Shown here: positions 1 to 8,991 of the stretch, piece by piece
Layout: every line of letters starts with the position of its first letter
How positions within the stretch are numbered: the stretch's first letter is position 1
Origin: Rugamonas aquatica
GTDB lineage: Bacteria > Pseudomonadota > Gammaproteobacteria > Burkholderiales > Burkholderiaceae_D
Direction of reading: 5' to 3'
DNA: 64,000 nt
NCBI RefSeq assembly: GCF_009380215.1
Contig: NZ_WHUG01000015.1
Location: 62,001-126,000 of the forward strand
The notes under the pieces: generated by a model
What the model was told of the DNA's origin: nothing
Seen by the model: only the letters and a program-made list of their open reading frames with translations
The model's database searches: none
Made by a program: the position numbers and the translations under genes

Positions 1-3000
1 GCTGGTGACGCTGATGTCGGCGCCGGATGCGCTGGAGGTGGCGATCTGGCCGCCATCGTTGTTGAAGCTGGCCGCGCTGAAGGTGGCCGCGCCGCCGGCG
101 ATCATCTGGCCGCTGTTACGGAAATCGGCGCCGGATTGCGTAAAGTTCAGCGTGCCGGCGCTGCTGACCGTGCCCTGGCTTTGCATTTGCTGCGTCACCG
201 CCAGTTCCAGGTTGCCGCCTGCCGCCAGCGTACCGCCGGCATTGTTTTGCGCCGTGAGCGCCGACAGCCACAGGTTGCCGTTACCGGCGATCACGCCGCT
301 GCTGACGATGCTGCTCTGGCTGCCAATGGTGGTATTGCCGCTGCCGACGTTGACCATGCGGCCCGAGGTGTTGTCGATGGACTGGCCCTGCACCGCCAGC
401 GTGCTGCCGGCCGACAAGGCTTCGATCACGCCGCCCGCATTGCCCAGCGCGCCGCCCGCGCTCACCTGCATGGCGCGGCCCGCTTGCAGCGTGCCGCGGG
501 CATTGTCCAGCCCGCCGTACACATTGACGCCGGCATTGCCGCTGGCGAGTACGCTGCCGCCGCGATTGCTCATGCTCTGGCTGTCCAGGCGGATATCGGC
601 GCCGGAATTGCTCAGCGTGGCGATCTGGCCGCCGTCGTTATTCAAGTTGCCGGCGCCGATGGCGATGCCGCCGGCCGCCGTGATGGTGCCGCTGTTGCTG
701 ACCTGCGCCGTGGTCTGCAGGGAATCCAGCGTGCCGCCGCTGTTGATGGCGCCCCGATTGTCCAGCAGCTGCGACAAGGACAGCGTCATCGCGCGGGCGG
801 ACGAGACCGTGCCGCTGTTTTGCAGGCTCTGCGCGCTCAAGTCCAGCGCGCCGTTGCCGGCGATGGTGCCGCTGCTGCTGATGCCGCCTTGCGCGACGAT
901 GGTGGTCGCCGCCGTGCCGACGTTGACGATACGGCCGCTGCCGTTGGCGATCGAACCGGCCTGCACCTGCATGGTGCTGCCGGACGCCAGCGCTTCGATC
1001 ACGCCGGCGTTGTTGCTCAGCGCACCCGCCGCGTTCAGATGCAGATCCTGGCCCGCCTGCAGGGTACCCTGGGCATTGTCCAGCGCGCCGCCGACGTTAA
1101 AGGTGGCGTCGCCACTGGCTTGCACGCGGCCGCCATGGTTGCTCAGGCTCTGGCTGCTGACCATCACGCCCGCGCCGGAGTTCGGCAGGGTCGCGATCAG
1201 GCCGCCGTCATTGTTCAAGCTGCCGGCCATGATGGTCGCCTGGCCGGCCGCGGCGATCTGGCCGCTGTTGTTGACCACCGCCGTGGCCTGGTTGAAGGTC
1301 AGCGTGCCGCCGCTATTGATGGCGCCCAGGTTGTCCAGCTGCTGCGCCACGCCCAGCCCCATGCGCTGCGCGGACGACACGGTAGCGCCCGCCGCGTTGC
1401 GCAAGGAACCCGCCGACAGGTCGAGAGTGCCATTGCCCGCGATCAAGCCACTGTTGCTGACCAGCCCCTGGGCGCCGACCGTGGCCGCGCCCGTCCCGAC
1501 GTTGACCAGGCGGCCGGCGCTGTTGTCGATCGAACCGGCTTGCAGCGTCAGGCTGCTGACGGCCGTGGCCGCTTCGATCACGCCGCTCGTATTGTTGAGG
1601 GCGCCAACCGCAGTCAGTGTCAGGTCGTGCTGTGCCTGGATCGTGCCGTGCGCGTTGTTGACGGCGCCTGCCACGGCCAGCGTCGCATTGCCGCTGGCCA
1701 GTACGTTGCCGCCCTGATTGCTCATGCTCACGCTGTCGATGGCGATGCCGGCGCCGCTGTCTTTCAGCGTGGCGATCTGGCCGCCGTCATTGTTCAGTAC
1801 GCCTGCGGCGATATGGGTCTGCCCCGCCGCGACGATCTGGCTGCTGTTGTTGAGCACGGCGGTGGTCTTGCTGAATTCCAGCGTGCCGCCGCTGGTGATC
1901 GTGCCCTGGTTGTCCAGACGCTGCGTCACCGCCACGTCCATTGCAAGCCCGGACGACACCTTGCCCGCCGCCTGGTTTTGCAGGCTGCCGGCCACCAGGT
2001 CCAGGCTGCCGTTGCCGGCGATCAGCCCGCTGTTGACGATGGCGTCCTGCGCCGACACCGCCGCCGCCGCATTGCCGACGTTGACGATGCGCCCGGCGCT
2101 GTTGTCGATGGAGCCGGCCTGCACACGCAAGGCGCTGCCGGCGCTGATCGCTTCGATGACGCCGCTGTTATTGTTCAGCGCCGCGCCTGCAGCGAATTGC
2201 AAGTCCTGCCTGGCCTGGATGGAACCGTGCGTATTGTCCGCCGCGTAGGCGACGCCGACCGTGGCGTTGCGGTCGGACTGGATCACGCCGGCGCGGTTGC
2301 TCAGACTCTGCGCGTTGAGCGCAACGTCGGCGCCGGAGCCGCGCACGGTGGCCAATTGGCCGCCGTCATTGTTGAAAGCGCCCGCATTGACGGTCGCCGT
2401 GCTGCCGCTGACGATGCTGCCGCTGTTGCGCACAGCCACCGTGGTCTGCGTGAAGTCCAGCTTGCCCGTGCTGCTGATCGCGCCCAGATTGTCCAGCTGC
2501 TGAGTCACGCCCAGCGCCAGGTTCTTGCCTGCCGAGATGGTCGCGGCAGCGTTGTTCTGCAAGGTTTTTGCCGCGACCGTCAGATCGCCATTGCCGGCGA
2601 TCAGGCCGCCGTTCAGTATCGCGCCCTGGGCGCTGACGCTGCTGGCGCCGCTGCCCACGTTGACGATGCGGCCATCGGTGTTGTCGATGGAACCGGCTTG
2701 CACCTTCAGCGCGCTGGTGGCGCCAACCGCCTCCATCACACCCTTGGTATTGTTCAGCGCCGCACCCACAGTAGCCTGCAAATCCTTGCCGGCCTGGATG
2801 CCGCCCTGCGTGTTGTTCAATGCACCGCCGACGGCCAGCGTGGCGTTGCGGTCGGCAACGATGGCGCCGCCCTGGTTGCTGGCGCTGTTCGCAGTAATGT
2901 TCACGTCGGACTGCGATTGCTTGACCGTCGAGATCTGCCCCTTGTCATTGTTCAGCACGCCTGCGGCCAGGTTGATGCCGCCGCCTGCGACGATCTGCGC

Positions 3001-5100
3001 GTCATTGTTGACCACGGCCGTGGTCAGGCCAAAGTTCAGCAAGCCCTTGCTGCTGACGGTACCATGGTTGTCCAGCAGGTCGCGTACCGACATGCCCAGG
3101 CCGGCGCCGGCCAGGATGCTGGCGCCGCTGGCGTTGCTGACCGTGGCGGCGCTCATGTCCAGCTTGTCGCTGGCGGCGATGCGGCCGCCGTTCCAGATGT
3201 AGCTCATGCTGCTGACGCTGGCGCCGAGGCTGCCGGCGCCGACGATGCTGCCGCCGGTGTTATCGATGCCGTTGGCCTGGACCGTCAGCCGGCCGTCCGC
3301 GCCCAGCGCTTCGAGTGCGCCGCTGCTGTTGTTGAGCGCGCCATCGGCCTTCAGCGACAGGCTCTGTGCGCCCTGCACTACGCCTTCACGATTGTCCACC
3401 TCACCGGCGACCTGCACATTGGCGCTGCCGGCGGCAAGAATGCCGCCATAGCGGTTGGACAGGTATAGGCTTTGGATAGAGATGTTCCTGCCGCCGGCCT
3501 TGGTGGTGGCGATCTGGCCGTGGTAATTGACCATGTTGCCGGCCTTGATGACCAGGTCGCCATCGGCGGTGATAGTGCCGGTGTTGCCGACGCTGCTGGT
3601 CGTCTTGCTGAAGACCAGCGAGGCGCCGCTCTGTATCGCGCCATCGTTCTGCAGCAACTGCTCGACCGCCAGCGTCATGTCCTTGCCCGAAGTGAGCGCG
3701 CCGGATAGTCCGTTGTGCAGGGTGTGGGACGTTACCTTGACATCGCCGTTGCCCGCGATCAGGCCGCTATTCTGCAGGTCCGCATCCGCCGTGATGACGG
3801 TGTCGCCGGTGCCGACGTTGGCGATGCGGCCGCCCGCATTGACAATGGCGCCCGCATTGAGCTGCATGCGGCCGGTGCTGCCGATGGCCTCGATCACGCC
3901 GGCACTGTTGTCCAGCGCGCCCTTGGCGGAGATGGCCAGGTCGCGGCTGGACTGTATCAGGCCCTTGCCATTGTTGAGCGCGCCGTCCAGCTGCACGTCG
4001 ACGGCGCCGCTGGCGACCAGATTGCCGTTGTGGTTGTCGAGCGCATTGCCGTGCAGGCTGATATTGCCGCCGGAACCCTGGGTGGTGGCGATCTGGCCCG
4101 CATTGGCGACGTTGTGCGCCAGCACGTTGATGTCGCCCGCTGCGAACATCTGGCCGGTATTGCGCATGTCGGCCTTGGCGGTGCCCAGGTCCAGCGTGCC
4201 GGCGCTGCTTATCAGGCCGGCGTTGTCGAGCTGCTGGGTCACGGCCAGGTTGAGCGGGCCGCCGCTGGACATCGTACCGCTGTTGCTGACGGTGGCGGCT
4301 GTCACGGCGAGCTTGCCGTTGCCTGCGATCAGTCCATCGCTGACGATGGCGCCTGAGGCCGCTACCGTGCTGTCGCCGCTGCCGGCGTTGACGATGCGGC
4401 CGCCCTGGTTCTGGATCGCGCCGGTGTCGAGGTTGAGTTTGCTGTTGGCGCTGACCGCTTCAATCACGCCGCCCTGGTTGAGCAGCGTCTGCGCGGCGTT
4501 GACGGCGGCGTCGCGCTGACCGTGGATCAGGCCTTTGCTGTTGTCGAGGTCGCCTTGCGAGGCGGAGATGCCAATGTCGCGGTCGGCCAGCAGGCTGCCG
4601 CCACGGTTGCTGATATCGGCCGCGCTGAGCGCCAGACTGGCGCCGGACGCGGCTGCGGTGCCGATCTGGCCGCCGTCGTTTGCGGCGTGCAGCACGGCGA
4701 TGTGGATGTCGCCGCCGGCCGCCATCTGGCCGGCGTTGTTCAGCGTTGCACCGCTCTCGTCGAAGTTGAGCTTGGCGCCGCTGGTGATGCTGCCCTGGTT
4801 GTCCAGCTGCTTGCTGACCGCCAGCGCGATGCTGCCCGCTGCCTGGACGGTGCCGCCGCTTTGGTTCTGCATGGTCTGCGCGGCGACGCTCAAGGCGCCG
4901 TTCGCGCCGATCACGCCGGTGTTCAACAGTTTGCCCGCCGCGCCGACTTCGCTGGCGCCGTTGCCAGTGTTGACGATGCGGCCTTTGGTGTTGTCGATCT
5001 CGCCTGCGCGCACTTGCAGGGCGGCGGCGACGCCTATCGCTTCGATGGCGCCGGATTCATTGTCCAGCTTGCCGCTGGCGTTGAGCGCCAGGCCGGTGAC
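1..5100 (-). repeat. Array of about nine 579-bp (193-residue) in-frame tandem repeats in tpsA
   Basis: The same landmark, the SIDN..GRIVNVG segment, recurs at plus-strand positions 370, 943, 1522, 2101, 2680, 3259, 3838, 4408 and 4990. Five successive intervals are exactly 579 bp; the others are 573, 570 and 582 bp. Each unit carries the same order of sub-motifs: GRIVNVG, SGLIAGNG, QQLDN.G, NNDGGQIAT, LSN.GG and GVIEA. This is a 193-residue super-repeat built from shorter beta-helix turns. Nucleotide similarity between units is high but not perfect, so the array looks old with some homogenisation. Confidence 0.9.
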
Positions 5101-7149
5101 GGCCTGGATCTGGCCGCTGTGGTTGTCTACCGCTCCGCTGGCGGTGATCGCCGCGCGCGCGCCGGAGACCAGCTTGCCGTCACGGTTGACGATGGCGCCG
5201 CTGTCCAGCAGCAGGTCGCCACCGGCCGACATCGAGCCGCTGCCGTTGTCCATGTTTTGCACCTGGATGTCGACGTTGCTGCCGGCGACCAGCTTGCCGG
5301 AGTGGTTGTCGAGGCTGGTGCCGTGGATGCTGGCGCCGCGCTGCACGTTCAGCTGTCCGGCGCGGTTGTTGAACGTACCGCCGTTGACCGTCAGCGACGA
5401 CAGGTTCATCTGGCTGCCAATGTTATCCAGCGCAGCGACCGACAGTGCGATGCCGCCGCCGGACAGGATCTGGCCGCCGTCATTGTTGATCGCGCCAGCC
5501 ACACGCACGAAGCCCGGTGCGATGGGCGCTGGTGGCGTAACACCTGTGCTGGCGCCGCCCGCGTCGGAGCCGGTGCCGCCGTTGTTGCCGTTGTTGCCGT
5601 TGCCGCCATTGCCAACATTGCCACCTGCATTGCCCGTGCCGGCGCCACCATCGGCGCCAGTCCCAGTCCCGGTGCCCGCGCCAGCGTTACCCGCGCCATC
5701 CGCCCCCGCAGACGCAGGCGCCGCGCCGACCTGTCCACCGCCCGCGTTGTGCAGGCTGGCCGCCGCCACATCCAGCGTAACGCCCCCGCTTTGCAGCAAC
5801 TTGCCCGATTGATTGTTCACGCCGCCGGCAACGCTGCTCAGCGCCAGACTCTGCGCCTGGATAACGCCGTGGCTGTTGTCCACATCGCCCTGCATGGCCA
5901 ACACAGCGCGGCCCGAACTGCTGATCAGATTGCTGTTACTCAGCGTATCAGCCGTCAGCTGCAAGCCGCCCGTGCCACTGATCGTGCCGCTGTTCGACAC
6001 CGCCGCAGCCGTGCTCAGCTTCAGCGCGCCACCGGCGGACATGCCGCCACTATTGGCCACACCATCCTTAGCCTTGGCCGACAACGCCAGGCTGGCCGCC
6101 AGACTGCCGGTGTTCTCCAACCGCCCCTCGCTGGTGACGACCAGATCGCCAGCCGCCGCACCGATGGCGCCGGCGTTGCGCACGCCCACGCCAGCCTCGG
6201 TGCCAATCAGCGTGATCTTGTTCGCGTACATGCCGCCCAGCAGCGACGCGTCGATGCCGTAACGCGGCGCCTCGCCGCTGCCGGCCACCGGCGCGGCCGT
6301 ATTGCCCGCCGGCGCGCCATCGGCCGCCAGCGTGATGTCGTTGACGCCGGTCGTCACCTCCAGCTGCTGCGCCCACAGGCCTGCGTTGAGTTGCACCGAA
6401 CGCGCGATCAACGCCGTGTAGTCGGTCTGGCGCGCATCCATGCCGGCGCCCTCGATGCTTATCATGCCGCCACGTACCGCGTAACCGCGCAGCGCACCAT
6501 CGGCCTCGCCCAGCAAGGGCTTGCCGGTAGTCAGCGTCGCACGGCTGACGTTGATGAAGCCCGCGCCATCGACCACGATGCCGGCCGGATTAGCGATCAC
6601 CATCTCCGCCCGCGAACCGGCGATTTCCATATAGCCGCGCAACTGGCTAGGATCTTTGGAATTGACTTCGTTCAGGATCACGCGCGCGGTGCCCTGCGCC
6701 ATCCACGGATTGGCGTCGATCCAGCCGCCCAGCTGGCTTTGCACCGCCGTACGCGAGTTGTTCAGCACGACGCCGGTCTTGGGCACGTCGAAGCGGCTGT
6801 AGACGTTGCGCGATACGCCCGCCGCACTCGGCGTCTGCGCGTTGACCTGCAACACGCCATTAGCCGCATTCAACACCGTCGCTTGCTGGCGGCCCGCAGC
6901 GTTCGGGTCCGCAATGATCTGCGCCGAGGCCAGGCCGGCCAACAGCACCGAACCGCCGAACGCCCCCAGCATCGCTAGCGCCAGACTGCGCAAGCGCGTC
7001 GCCAACCCGCCTTGCCATTCGCTCATCGCAGCGCTGCCCGCAGGACCGGCCTGCCCCGCTCCCTTGGCCTGGCTGCGGGCGCCTTCCTGCACCACCATGC
7101 AGAGGCCACGGGCTTTGTTGAAGACGATACGGTAGCAGAGCTTGTTCAT
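1..7149 (-). CDS. TpsA-family filamentous hemagglutinin-like adhesin (partial, C-terminus beyond window)
   Basis: The reading frame is open from the ATG at 7149 to the left edge, so 2383 residues are visible and the end is missing. Residues 1-22 form an extended signal peptide region of the TPS type (MNKLCYRIVFNKARG, then a MVVQE-like end). A hydrophobic core follows, with likely cleavage after ASA near residue 76. Residues about 77-330 match the haemagglutination-activity (TPS) secretion domain, including an IANPAG motif in place of the family's NPNG. A Gly/Asn-rich linker lies near residues 473-536, and a long beta-helical repeat array begins near residue 690. The start is supported by GGAAGGA 7 nt upstream. 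The protein is expected to be exported by Sec, cross the outer membrane through the TpsB encoded 42 nt upstream, and act in adhesion, biofilm or contact inhibition. The C-terminus that would decide between these is outside the window. Confidence 0.93.
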   Translation of the reverse strand, partial: MNKLCYRIVFNKARGLCMVVQEGARSQAKGAGQAGPAGSAAMSEWQGGLATRLRSLALAMLGAFGGSVLLAGLASAQIIADPNAAGRQQATVLNAANGVLQVNAQTPSAAGVSRNVYSRFDVPKTGVVLNNSRTAVQSQLGGWIDANPWMAQGTARVILNEVNSKDPSQLRGYMEIAGSRAEMVIANPAGIVVDGAGFINVSRATLTTGKPLLGEADGALRGYAVRGGMISIEGAGMDARQTDYTALIARSVQLNAGLWAQQLEVTTGVNDITLAADGAPAGNTAAPVAGSGEAPRYGIDASLLGGMYANKITLIGTEAGVGVRNAGAIGAAAGDLVVTSEGRLENTGSLAASLALSAKAKDGVANSGGMSAGGALKLSTAAAVSNSGTISGTGGLQLTADTLSNSNLISSSGRAVLAMQGDVDNSHGVIQAQSLALSSVAGGVNNQSGKLLQSGGVTLDVAAASLHNAGGGQVGAAPASAGADGAGNAGAGTGTGTGADGGAGTGNAGGNVGNGGNGNNGNNGGTGSDAGGASTGVTPPAPIAPGFVRVAGAINNDGGQILSGGGIALSVAALDNIGSQMNLSSLTVNGGTFNNRAGQLNVQRGASIHGTSLDNHSGKLVAGSNVDIQVQNMDNGSGSMSAGGDLLLDSGAIVNRDGKLVSGARAAITASGAVDNHSGQIQAVTGLALNASGKLDNESGAIEAIGVAAALQVRAGEIDNTKGRIVNTGNGASEVGAAGKLLNTGVIGANGALSVAAQTMQNQSGGTVQAAGSIALAVSKQLDNQGSITSGAKLNFDESGATLNNAGQMAAGGDIHIAVLHAANDGGQIGTAAASGASLALSAADISNRGGSLLADRDIGISASQGDLDNSKGLIHGQRDAAVNAAQTLLNQGGVIEAVSANSKLNLDTGAIQNQGGRIVNAGSGDSTVAASGAIVSDGLIAGNGKLAVTAATVSNSGTMSSGGPLNLAVTQQLDNAGLISSAGTLDLGTAKADMRNTGQMFAAGDINVLAHNVANAGQIATTQGSGGNISLHGNALDNHNGNLVASGAVDVQLDGALNNGKGLIQSSRDLAISAKGALDNSAGVIEAIGSTGRMQLNAGAIVNAGGRIANVGTGDTVITADADLQNSGLIAGNGDVKVTSHTLHNGLSGALTSGKDMTLAVEQLLQNDGAIQSGASLVFSKTTSSVGNTGTITADGDLVIKAGNMVNYHGQIATTKAGGRNISIQSLYLSNRYGGILAAGSANVQVAGEVDNREGVVQGAQSLSLKADGALNNSSGALEALGADGRLTVQANGIDNTGGSIVGAGSLGASVSSMSYIWNGGRIAASDKLDMSAATVSNASGASILAGAGLGMSVRDLLDNHGTVSSKGLLNFGLTTAVVNNDAQIVAGGGINLAAGVLNNDKGQISTVKQSQSDVNITANSASNQGGAIVADRNATLAVGGALNNTQGGIQAGKDLQATVGAALNNTKGVMEAVGATSALKVQAGSIDNTDGRIVNVGSGASSVSAQGAILNGGLIAGNGDLTVAAKTLQNNAAATISAGKNLALGVTQQLDNLGAISSTGKLDFTQTTVAVRNSGSIVSGSTATVNAGAFNNDGGQLATVRGSGADVALNAQSLSNRAGVIQSDRNATVGVAYAADNTHGSIQARQDLQFAAGAALNNNSGVIEAISAGSALRVQAGSIDNSAGRIVNVGNAAAAVSAQDAIVNSGLIAGNGSLDLVAGSLQNQAAGKVSSGLAMDVAVTQRLDNQGTITSGGTLEFSKTTAVLNNSSQIVAAGQTHIAAGVLNNDGGQIATLKDSGAGIAIDSVSMSNQGGNVLASGNATLAVAGAVNNAHGTIQAQHDLTLTAVGALNNTSGVIEAATAVSSLTLQAGSIDNSAGRLVNVGTGAATVGAQGLVSNSGLIAGNGTLDLSAGSLRNAAGATVSSAQRMGLGVAQQLDNLGAINSGGTLTFNQATAVVNNSGQIAAAGQATIMAGSLNNDGGLIATLPNSGAGVMVSSQSLSNHGGRVQASGDATFNVGGALDNAQGTLQAGQDLHLNAAGALSNNAGVIEALASGSTMQVQAGSIANGSGRIVNVGTAATTIVAQGGISSSGTIAGNGALDLSAQSLQNSGTVSSARAMTLSLSQLLDNRGAINSGGTLDSLQTTAQVSNSGTITAAGGIAIGAGNLNNDGGQIATLSNSGADIRLDSQSMSNRGGSVLASGNAGVNVYGGLDNARGTLQAGRAMQVSAGGALGNAGGVIEALSAGSTLAVQGQSIDNTSGRMVNVGSGNTTIGSQSSIVSSGVIAGNGNLWLSALTAQNNAGGTLAAGGNLELAVTQQMQSQGTVSSAGTLNFTQSGADFRNSGQMIAGGAATFSAASFNNDGGQIATSSASGADISVTS
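5541..5732 (-). other. Gly/Asn/Ala low-complexity linker within tpsA
   Basis: On the minus strand this stretch encodes about 64 residues made almost only of Gly, Asn, Ala, Thr and Asp (for example GNGGNGNNGNNGGTG). It interrupts the beta-helix pattern between the secretion domain and the repeat array. It may be a flexible hinge; codon-level GGC/AAC repetition makes it prone to slippage. Confidence 0.75.
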
Positions 7150-7161
7150 TGCGATTCCTTC

Positions 7162-7184
7162 CGCCGGCGGGGTTGGGGCCGGCG
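7162..7184 (-). promoter_or_regulatory. Intercistronic hairpin between tpsB and tpsA
   Basis: CGCCGGC (7162-7168) and GCCGGCG (7178-7184) form a perfect 7-bp GC stem with a 9-nt loop. It lies 8 nt after the tpsB stop codon and immediately before the Shine-Dalgarno of tpsA. There is no T-tract, so it is not an intrinsic terminator. It could stabilise the tpsA message or adjust the tpsA:tpsB ratio. Confidence 0.6.
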
Positions 7185-7191
7185 TAAATAA

Positions 7192-8889
7192 TTAATACTG
7201 ATAATTGAGACTGAAACCGCCGGCGTTTGGGGCGGTGCGGAAATGCTCGGGCTTGCGTAGCGGCCGCCCGATGAAGAGATCGATCTGAGTCCGGCCGAGC
7301 TGGCCGCGCCAGCCCACCGCGCCGCCGGCCAGGCTGGTGCCGGCCAGCGTGGCGGCATGCGCGCCCGATACCTGGCCGTAATCCAGGCCCAGGTACAGCT
7401 GCATGCTGTCGTTGACGGACCAGCTGACGTCGTTGCGCAGCAGCCAGCCTCGCTCGGCTGACAGGCTGGCCTCGCCGTCGAAGCCGCGCACGGTGTAGCG
7501 GCCGCCGATGGCAAAGCGGTCCTGCGGGATCAGCGTCGAGCGGTTCCACTGGGCGCGCACATTGCCCTGGTACTGCAGCTTGGATGCGCCCAGCGTGAAC
7601 GGCAGCGTCAGCGTGGCGTCGGCATTGATGACGGTCGGCCGCGACGTGCCGTCGTCGAACTCCTCCTCCGGCGCCGGCAAGGTGCCGAACAGATGGGAGC
7701 CGCGCTTGTACAGCAGGTTGGCGTCCAGCGTGGCGGCGCCGATGAATTCCTTGTGCGTCAGGCCCAGCTCGTAGCCGCCCATCTGGCGGCGCTGCACCTG
7801 CACTTCGGTGTCGTCGATGAAGTTGTTGCTGCGGCGCTGATACAGGCGCAGCGCCGCCGTGGTCTTGCGGGCGGCGTTGCGGTACAGCACGCGCGCAACC
7901 TTGAGGTCGACGTTGCCGCTGGTGCCGCTGTAGACGTAGGTCTGGTTGGCGCCGGCGATGGCCTGGTAGTAGCGGTAGCGGCTGGCGTTCAGCGAGAACA
8001 GCCAATACCCGGCCGGCATCGAATAATGCAGCGCGTAGTTGCGGGTGCCGTGGTCGCGGCCGCGCGCACTCAGGTCGCGGTTGACGCTGAAGTAAGCCAG
8101 CTCCTGCCAGCCCAGCAGATTGTCCAGCGAGACGGTGGCGCCGCCCTGGTATTTGCCGGTGGAGTCGCTGCCGCTGTCGTCGGCGGACAGGCTCAGGCGC
8201 ACCGGCAACGCCTGGCGCCACTTGAACAGCAAGTCGCTTTCGCCGGGCTGTTCTCCAGGTACGATTTCGATATCGGCTTCGGCCGTTGGCACGCGCTTGA
8301 AGTTTTCCAGCGCCTGTTCGATGTCGCGCAGATTGAGGATGTCGCCCGGCCTGGCCGGCAGCGCGGTGCGCCACGAGGCGCGCTCATTGCTGGCGCCGTC
8401 GGCCGCCTCGGCGAAACGGATGGCGCGGACGCGGCCCGGCACCAGCACCAGGTTGAGCTCACCGCCGCGCAGGTCTTGCGGCGCGGCCAGCACGCGCGTG
8501 GTGACGTAGCCGGCGGCGATCAGTGCGTTCTGCACCTTGCCGAGGACGGCGTTGACACCGGCGCTGCCCAGGCACAGACCGGCGGCGTCGGCCACCGCGT
8601 CCAGCGCCCATGCGAACTGCGCCGACTGCTCGCCCTGCAAGGCGATGTGGCGTATCGGGAAGCATGGGGTTTCGTCGAGCGGATAGACGGCGGCGGCCTT
8701 GACCGGCTCGCGCGGCAGACGCACGGCGGGCCGCTGCTCCTCGGCCTGCTCGTTCTGTGCCCGCTCCCTCTGCTGCTGACGCTGGATTTGCTGCGCTGCG
8801 ATGTCGGCCTGGCTCTGGCCGTATGCGTTGTGGTTGACTAGGCCGTACAGCAAAATCATGCCGTACAGCCGACTGCTTGCTTGCTGCAT
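7192..8889 (-). CDS. TpsB (FhaC/ShlB-type) outer membrane translocator
   Basis: The 565-residue protein starts with a signal peptide. A Gln/Arg-rich helical plug region follows (residues about 25-60, RQQQRERAQNEQAEEQ). Then come POTRA-type sequence (about 70-210) and a 16-strand beta barrel. The diagnostic L6-loop motif appears as VRGFDG near residue 465, and the protein ends in an aromatic residue (NYQY), as outer membrane barrels do. The length is typical of the Omp85/TpsB family. It should export the TpsA adhesin encoded 42 nt downstream in the same operon. The start at 8889 follows GCAGGGCAAC and lies just inside a strong dyad element. Confidence 0.93.
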   Translation of the reverse strand: MQQASSRLYGMILLYGLVNHNAYGQSQADIAAQQIQRQQQRERAQNEQAEEQRPAVRLPREPVKAAAVYPLDETPCFPIRHIALQGEQSAQFAWALDAVADAAGLCLGSAGVNAVLGKVQNALIAAGYVTTRVLAAPQDLRGGELNLVLVPGRVRAIRFAEAADGASNERASWRTALPARPGDILNLRDIEQALENFKRVPTAEADIEIVPGEQPGESDLLFKWRQALPVRLSLSADDSGSDSTGKYQGGATVSLDNLLGWQELAYFSVNRDLSARGRDHGTRNYALHYSMPAGYWLFSLNASRYRYYQAIAGANQTYVYSGTSGNVDLKVARVLYRNAARKTTAALRLYQRRSNNFIDDTEVQVQRRQMGGYELGLTHKEFIGAATLDANLLYKRGSHLFGTLPAPEEEFDDGTSRPTVINADATLTLPFTLGASKLQYQGNVRAQWNRSTLIPQDRFAIGGRYTVRGFDGEASLSAERGWLLRNDVSWSVNDSMQLYLGLDYGQVSGAHAATLAGTSLAGGAVGWRGQLGRTQIDLFIGRPLRKPEHFRTAPNAGGFSLNYQY

Positions 8890-8891
8890 TT

Positions 8892-8950
8892 GTTGCCCTG
8901 CGGAAATTCAATAGTTGTGAATTATATCTATTGAATTTCCATGCGGCAAC
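8892..8950 (-). promoter_or_regulatory. Promoter of tpsB embedded in a 59-bp interrupted palindrome
   Basis: On the minus strand a -35 TTGCCG (8949-8944), a 17-nt spacer and a perfect -10 TATAAT (8926-8921) precede tpsB. The same stretch is an inverted repeat: GGAAATTCAATAG (8902-8914) pairs with its exact complement at 8928-8940, and outer arms GTTGCC (8892-8897) and GGCAAC (8945-8950) pair as well, each separated from the inner arm by four unmatched bases. The -10 box sits at the dyad centre. The layout suits an operator for a dimeric repressor. The mRNA could also fold so that the GCAGGGCAAC ribosome site is paired. Confidence 0.7.
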
Positions 8951-8991
8951 GAATTTATTCTAAAATTTATAACTTTTATTTTGATAGTTGA

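Noticed and set aside
136..3468. A 1110-codon open frame on the plus strand opposite tpsA (and others at 5-1717 and 4522-6978)
   Set aside because: These are antisense shadows of the GC-rich, codon-periodic tpsA repeats. Their translations are low-complexity, and the minus frame has signal peptide, secretion domain and ribosome site.
1..7149. Tandem repeats as a CRISPR or other non-coding array
   Set aside because: The period is 579 bp in one open reading frame with preserved amino acid motifs, so it is a coding repeat.
7192..7514. Short minus-strand frames overlapping tpsB (7146-7514 and others)
   Set aside because: They lie in another frame of the same strand as the confirmed TpsB and lack any family features.
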